A DNA stretch of 64,000 bases, taken from positions 248,001 to 312,000 of the forward strand of contig JADJTE010000006.1 of NCBI GenBank assembly GCA_016711295.1, in the 5' to 3' direction. This stretch comes from Sphingobacteriales bacterium. GTDB lineage: Bacteria > Bacteroidota > Bacteroidia > Chitinophagales > UBA2359. Below, in pieces: positions 60,655 to 64,000 of the stretch (its first letter is position 1; every line of letters starts with the position of its first letter). The position numbers and the translations under genes are program-made. Below the pieces are notes generated by a model that had not been told where the DNA came from, did no database searches, and saw only the letters and a list, made by a program, of their open reading frames with translations.

Positions 60655-61638
60655 ATGATAACAGAAAAGAAACTAAACCAAACACTGCATATAGCAAAGG
60701 CTTCAAAAAAAGATGAATTTTATACTAATTTTTCAGACATAGAAAATGAGTTAATTCATTATAAAGAGCACTTTAAAAATAAAGTGGTTTTTTGTAATTG
60801 CGATGACCCCAGAAATAGCAATTTCTTTAATTATTTTGCTTGCAATTTCGAATATTTAGGATTGAAAAAACTAATTACAACTTGCTATAAAAATCAAGAG
60901 AAAAATTTGTTTGTTCAAGAAAAATCTGAAAATGCTGTATTCCTTGAATACACAGGCGACAAAAATGGAAATAAAATTCCTGATATAGAAGAAATTGGCA
61001 TTAAATACCTCAAGGGAGATGGCGATTTTCGGAGTCAAGAATCTATTGAACTGTTGAAACAATCTGACATTATTGTAACGAATCCGCCATTCTCCTTATT
61101 TAGGGAGTATGTAGGGCAATTAGTAAAATACCAAAAAAAATTTCTAATAATTGGCAATATCAATGCAATAACATACAAAGAAATATTTAATCTAATTAAG
61201 GAAAATAAGGCTTGGTTAGGAATAAATATGGGTAGAGGCATTTCAGGTTTTATCGTTCCCGACCACTACGAGCTTTATGGAACAGAGGCTCGTATTGATA
61301 GTTCAGGCAATAGAGTAATTTCGCCAAATAATTGCCTATGGTTGACAAATTTAGACACCTCTAAACGACACGAAGATATAGTGCTTACTAAAATATATTA
61401 TGGAAACGAAAGCCAATATCCCAAATTTGATAATTATGATGCTATTAACGTAGACAAAACCAAAGATATTCCTATGGATTATGACGGAATTATGGGTGTT
61501 CCAATTACTTTTTTGCATAAATTCAACCCCGCACAATTTGAATTAATAAAATTTAGAAAAGGAAATGACGATAAGGACCTATCAATCAATGGCAAGTGTC
61601 CATATTTTAGAATTTTAATCAAGAACAAAAGATTATGA
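60655..61638 (+). CDS. EcoRI-type DNA adenine methyltransferase
   Basis: A cytosolic DNA methylase of the EcoRI family, 327 residues from ATG 60,655; a TTG start 9 bases earlier is possible. The family segments EFYTNFSDIENEL, FCNCDDPRNSNFF, GDGDFRSQESIELL, the catalytic TNPPFSLFREYV (NPPF), HYELYGTEARIDSSGNR and FLHKFNPAQFELIKFRKG are all nearly as in M.EcoRI. By homology it should methylate the second adenine of GAATTC and protect the host. The gene is clearly more AT-rich than valS and the symporter gene, which suggests horizontal gain. It overlaps the nuclease gene by four bases (ATGA), so the methylase is translated first. This differs from the classical EcoRI operon, where the nuclease gene comes first. 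Confidence 0.92.
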   Translation: MITEKKLNQTLHIAKASKKDEFYTNFSDIENELIHYKEHFKNKVVFCNCDDPRNSNFFNYFACNFEYLGLKKLITTCYKNQEKNLFVQEKSENAVFLEYTGDKNGNKIPDIEEIGIKYLKGDGDFRSQESIELLKQSDIIVTNPPFSLFREYVGQLVKYQKKFLIIGNINAITYKEIFNLIKENKAWLGINMGRGISGFIVPDHYELYGTEARIDSSGNRVISPNNCLWLTNLDTSKRHEDIVLTKIYYGNESQYPKFDNYDAINVDKTKDIPMDYDGIMGVPITFLHKFNPAQFELIKFRKGNDDKDLSINGKCPYFRILIKNKRL

Positions 61639-62434
61639 ATAAAAAGCAAACAGACCGACTAAGGACTGAAAAGGTAAAAAGCCAAGGACCAAAAGAAATA
61701 TTTGGCGAGAATGCCCAAAAACACGATAAATCAGTAAATAGTTTTTCAAAAATTGTTTTTGAAACTTTAAAAGAGATTTCCCAAAACTTGAATTCCGTTT
61801 CAGAGATAGCATTGAAAAAAAGGAAATCAATGAAAAACTCAATTCTGTTGATTCAAGATTAGGGCTAACCATATTTGTTGAAAAAGCCTCAATAAAACCC
61901 GATGGAGGGATTATTGAGGTTAAAGACAAAAGCGGCAAATGGCGTATTGTTTTAGTTTGTGAAGCAAAACATCAAGGCAAGGACATTGAAAATATCAGCA
62001 AGGGAATTTTAGTTGGCAAAAGCAATAACCAAGAATTAATGGTAGCAGGAAATGCCATTGAACGTTCTCATAAAAACATCAATGAAATAAGAAATTTAAT
62101 GATTGATGAAAAACACTTTCCTTATATTTCATTTTTACAAGGTTCAAATTTTCTTACTGAACCAATCAGGGTAACAAAACCCGATGGAACTGAAGTTATC
62201 TTAAAACACGACGCAGGTTCTTTAAATAGAATTGATAGGCTAACATCATCTAATTACAGTTTGCCCATCAACCGAAATAATTGTGAAAACATATTTATAT
62301 GTATTGATGAAAAATATATTATGCTACAAGCGGTATCCATTTACACAAAACCGACGGAATGGTCTATCGAAGAAATGTTGCCAATAATGATAGATGTTGC
62401 AATAAGTTCTTTAAGAATTATTGAAGTGATTTGA
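61635..62434 (+). CDS. EcoRI-type restriction endonuclease, frameshifted
   Basis: A homologue of the EcoRI endonuclease, about 266 residues after correcting one missing A in the AAAAAAA run at 61,815-61,821 (LKKKEINEKLNSVDSRLG). N-terminal KKQTDRLRTEKVKSQGPKEIFGENAQKHDKSV matches EcoRI. The PD-(D/E)xK catalytic residues are in SIKPDGGIIEVKD (Asp91 equivalent) and CEAKHQGKDI (Glu111 and Lys113 equivalents). The recognition segment LMVAGNAIERSHKNI keeps the residues equal to Met137, Asn141, Ala142, Glu144 and Arg145 that read GAATTC in EcoRI. NFLTEPIRVTKPDG and LNRIDRLTSSNYSLPIN also match. Recognition of GAATTC is therefore predicted. If the frameshift were real, the nuclease would be dead. 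Confidence 0.9.
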
Positions 62435-62461
62435 TGTAAAGCGAATAAGCGACCTTGCTTT

Positions 62462-62758
62462 ATAACTATTTAGCCTTGTAGGGGGAACTAATCGAATATG
62501 CAGCGATGTCAGACATTATTAGATAACTGATGTTACGCAGAGGCATCTTTCCGCCAATCGGTTTTTACCTGCCAAAAACGCCGGATTAGCCCCTTAGACC
62601 CGCCACAACGATTTTTGAGATAAAATTGGCTTTCTATGCTATAAAAATGCCTCGTTTAAAGGTCGTTTAAACAGCATTTTAAGCTATGCTGCGTAACATG
62701 AGTTAGATAAGTATTGCTCATTACCCCATACCCAAAACCCTATACCCTAAATAGTTAC
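62462..62758 (+). mobile_element. MITE-A copy 10, interrupted by MITE-C
   Basis: Starts ATAACTATTTAG (one mismatch to the family end) just after the nuclease gene and reads normally to CATTATTAGATAA. It is then interrupted by 176 bp plus an 8-bp duplication, and resumes TAAGTATTGCTCATTACCCC to the end TAAATAGTTAC. No 8-bp target duplication of the outer copy is visible. It marks the downstream edge of the restriction-modification block. Confidence 0.88.
62527..62702. mobile_element. MITE-C (176 bp) inserted in MITE-A copy 10
   Basis: Ends CTGATGTTACGCAG and CTGCGTAACATGAG are inverted repeats matching at 13 of 14 bases. The element is flanked by a perfect 8-bp duplication TTAGATAA (62,519-62,526 and 62,703-62,710). 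Because the host MITE-A sequence is known from nine other copies, the boundaries are certain. No coding capacity. No second copy is present in the window. Confidence 0.93.
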
Positions 62759-62792
62759 GCTGTCCATTTGTATTAGCATATCCTTTTCGACG

Positions 62793-62918
62793 ATGCGCGG
62801 TATTTTTGCGCAAATAATGGCAAATACCGAACTAAACAGCATTATGTTCCCTATCATCAATCCCGACCAATGGGCGCAAGGCGTATTAGAACAAACAGAA
62901 AAGCATCTCTTAGATTAA
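62793..62918 (+). CDS. Possible 41-residue small protein
   Basis: An open frame between MITE-A copy 10 and the symporter gene reads MRGIFAQIMANTELNSIMFP and then IINPDQWAQGVLEQTEKHLLD. Composition is protein-like and the start has an acceptable context, but I recognise no family. It is followed at once by a (CA)7-type dinucleotide run at 62,919-62,932. It could be a real small protein, a leader peptide or the tail of a lost gene. Confidence 0.3.
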   Translation: MRGIFAQIMANTELNSIMFPIINPDQWAQGVLEQTEKHLLD

Positions 62919-62963
62919 CACACACACACACTTTTCCACCACCACTAAGCACCGCAGCACATC

Positions 62964-64000
62964 ATGTCTCCTACCTTATCTACCCTCGATTGGGTGATTA
63001 TCGTCCTGTATATTCTACTCACCGTTATCGTAGGACTATGGTTTACGCGGCGGGCGGGCAAAAACCTATCCGCTTTTTTGTTGGGCGGGCGCAATTTATC
63101 GTGGTATATCGCAGGTATATCGATGGTAGCTACCACCTTTGCCGCCGATACGCCTCTTGCCGTAGCTGAATTGGTAGGTAAAAACGGCATATCGGGCAAT
63201 TGGCTGTGGTGGAACATGCTCGCAGGAGGTATGCTCACGACATTCTTTTTTGCTCGCTTGTGGCGGCGTTCGGGCGTATTGACCGAAGCTGAGCTGATAG
63301 AATTGCGGTATAGCGGGCGCGAAGCAGCATTTTTGCGCGGGTTCAAAGCCGTTTATCTGGGTTTGTTCATGAATATGCTCATCATAGGCTGGGTCAATGT
63401 AGCGATGATTAGCATTTTTACGGGTTTTTTCGGATTATCAGAACAAACAGCCTTGTTATATACTGCCATTTTGATGGCTTTTACGGCGGTTTATTCGTCT
63501 TTGTCGGGCTTGCTGGGTGTAGCAATAACTGACGCAATGCAATTTGTCATCGCTATGGTAGGCTGTATCGTATTGGCTATACTGACCGTCAATAGCCCCG
63601 AAATAGGTGGTATGGCGCAATTGCAGAGCCAATTGCCCGATTGGTCGCTGCACTTTTTCCCGCAGATTGGCAATAGCGCGGCAGAAGTAGGCACTACCTT
63701 AGCCATTGGTGTAGGTACGTTTTTTGCGTATGTGGGCATACAGTGGTGGGCTTGTTGGTATCCGGGTGCCGAACCTGGCGGCGGCGGCTACGTAGCACAA
63801 CGTATGATGAGCGTGCGCAACGAGCGCGAGGCTGTATATGCCACTTTATTTTTTCAAGTAGCCCATTATTGCCTGCGCCCTTGGCCCTGGATTATCGTAG
63901 CCTTGTGCGCGATGGTATTATATCCCGATTTAGCCGATAAAAAAATGGGCTATATCATGGCTATGAAACAATTTTTGCCCAATGGCTGGCGCGGTATGCT
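62964..64000 (+). CDS. Sodium:solute symporter (SSS family), partial at window end
   Basis: Opens MSPTLSTLDWVIIVLYILLT with the first membrane helix, then VGLWFTRRAGKNLSAFLLGGRNLSWYIAGISMVATTFAADTP. This is the classic SSS N-terminus, where GGRxLxWxxxGxSMxATxxxAxTP marks TM1-TM2 and the Na+ site. LTEAELIELRYSGREAAFLRGFKA is the next conserved stretch, and SSLSGLLGVAITDAMQFVIA follows. The 346 codons visible cover about eight helices and run off the window. The transported solute (sugar, amino acid, proline-like or other) cannot be told. The start codon ATG 62,964 has no overlapping gene. Confidence 0.88.
   Translation, partial: MSPTLSTLDWVIIVLYILLTVIVGLWFTRRAGKNLSAFLLGGRNLSWYIAGISMVATTFAADTPLAVAELVGKNGISGNWLWWNMLAGGMLTTFFFARLWRRSGVLTEAELIELRYSGREAAFLRGFKAVYLGLFMNMLIIGWVNVAMISIFTGFFGLSEQTALLYTAILMAFTAVYSSLSGLLGVAITDAMQFVIAMVGCIVLAILTVNSPEIGGMAQLQSQLPDWSLHFFPQIGNSAAEVGTTLAIGVGTFFAYVGIQWWACWYPGAEPGGGGYVAQRMMSVRNEREAVYATLFFQVAHYCLRPWPWIIVALCAMVLYPDLADKKMGYIMAMKQFLPNGWRGM

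Noticed and set aside
793..62758. MITE-A copies as CRISPR repeats or REP/RAYT sequences
   Set aside because: Copies are kilobases apart, not an array with spacers. Their inverted ends and 8-bp target duplications fit transposition.
1..64000. tRNA, rRNA or riboswitch genes
   Set aside because: I looked for T-loop (GGTTCGAATCC-like) and conserved rRNA words by eye and saw none outside coding sequence; a covariance search would be needed to exclude them.

Overview
The window comes from a chromosome of a Bacteroidota bacterium, probably a Saprospiria/Chitinophagia-like environmental lineage; I cannot name it more precisely. The evidence is a type IX secretion (T9SS) sorting tail on a giant secreted protein, a DUF3078 outer-membrane protein, a Cys-poor TraR/DksA protein, the pheT / coiled-coil / zapA / rny neighbourhood, several SPII lipoproteins, and promoter-like TTG-N17-19-TAnnTTTG sequences. 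I found no rRNA, tRNA or CRISPR array.

Layout. 0.2-10.4 kb: a PepSY-like lipoprotein, a bacterial pentameric ligand-gated ion channel homologue, PBP2 (mrdA), a very large LRR-Roc-COR-TIR (ROCO) protein, a heavy-metal-associated lipoprotein, an RDD membrane protein and a small membrane protein. 10.4-18 kb: a class III CoA-transferase, lspA, a DUF3078 protein, hpt, a parallel beta-helix lipoprotein, a multipass membrane protein and a bile acid:Na+ symporter homologue. 18-27 kb: rny, zapA, a ZapB-like coiled coil and pheT, then rpe, a phenylalanine hydroxylase and prfB with its programmed +1 frameshift. 27-38 kb: one reading frame of about 3,700 codons for a secreted multidomain surface protein. 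38.7-41 kb: a repeat-rich zone with an IS30-family element. 41-53 kb: an amino-acid-oxidase-like flavoprotein and an SDR, an orphan T9SS tail, a SirB-like protein, queG, a TraR/DksA protein, ileS, a lipoprotein, a GNAT acetyltransferase and an OstA-like protein. 53-60.5 kb: moxR, terC, an ECF sigma factor, a small conserved-looking protein, mscS and valS. 60.6-62.4 kb: an AT-rich restriction-modification system closely resembling EcoRI. The window ends inside a sodium:solute symporter gene.

Two things cut across the window. First, it is littered with small non-autonomous mobile elements. The main family (here MITE-A, about 100-130 bp, ends GTAACTATTTAG) has ten copies, and six show 8-bp target duplications. 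A second family (MITE-B, 99 bp, TTA duplications) and a third (MITE-C, 176 bp) also occur. At 20.51-21.06 kb three elements are nested in one another, and a matching empty site for MITE-B is preserved at 40.95 kb. Second, many genes, including essential ones (ileS, valS, pheT, prfB, rpe, lspA), are broken by single-base indels, mostly one base missing from a homopolymer. This looks like uncorrected long-read assembly error rather than gene decay. I have therefore annotated such genes as single loci over their reconstructed extent.

The most interesting items are the nested MITE system, the ROCO protein with a TIR-like domain at each end, the EcoRI-like system with inverted gene order, the ion channel homologue whose stop codon lies in a MITE end, and a long unexplained hairpin at 57.26-57.32 kb.
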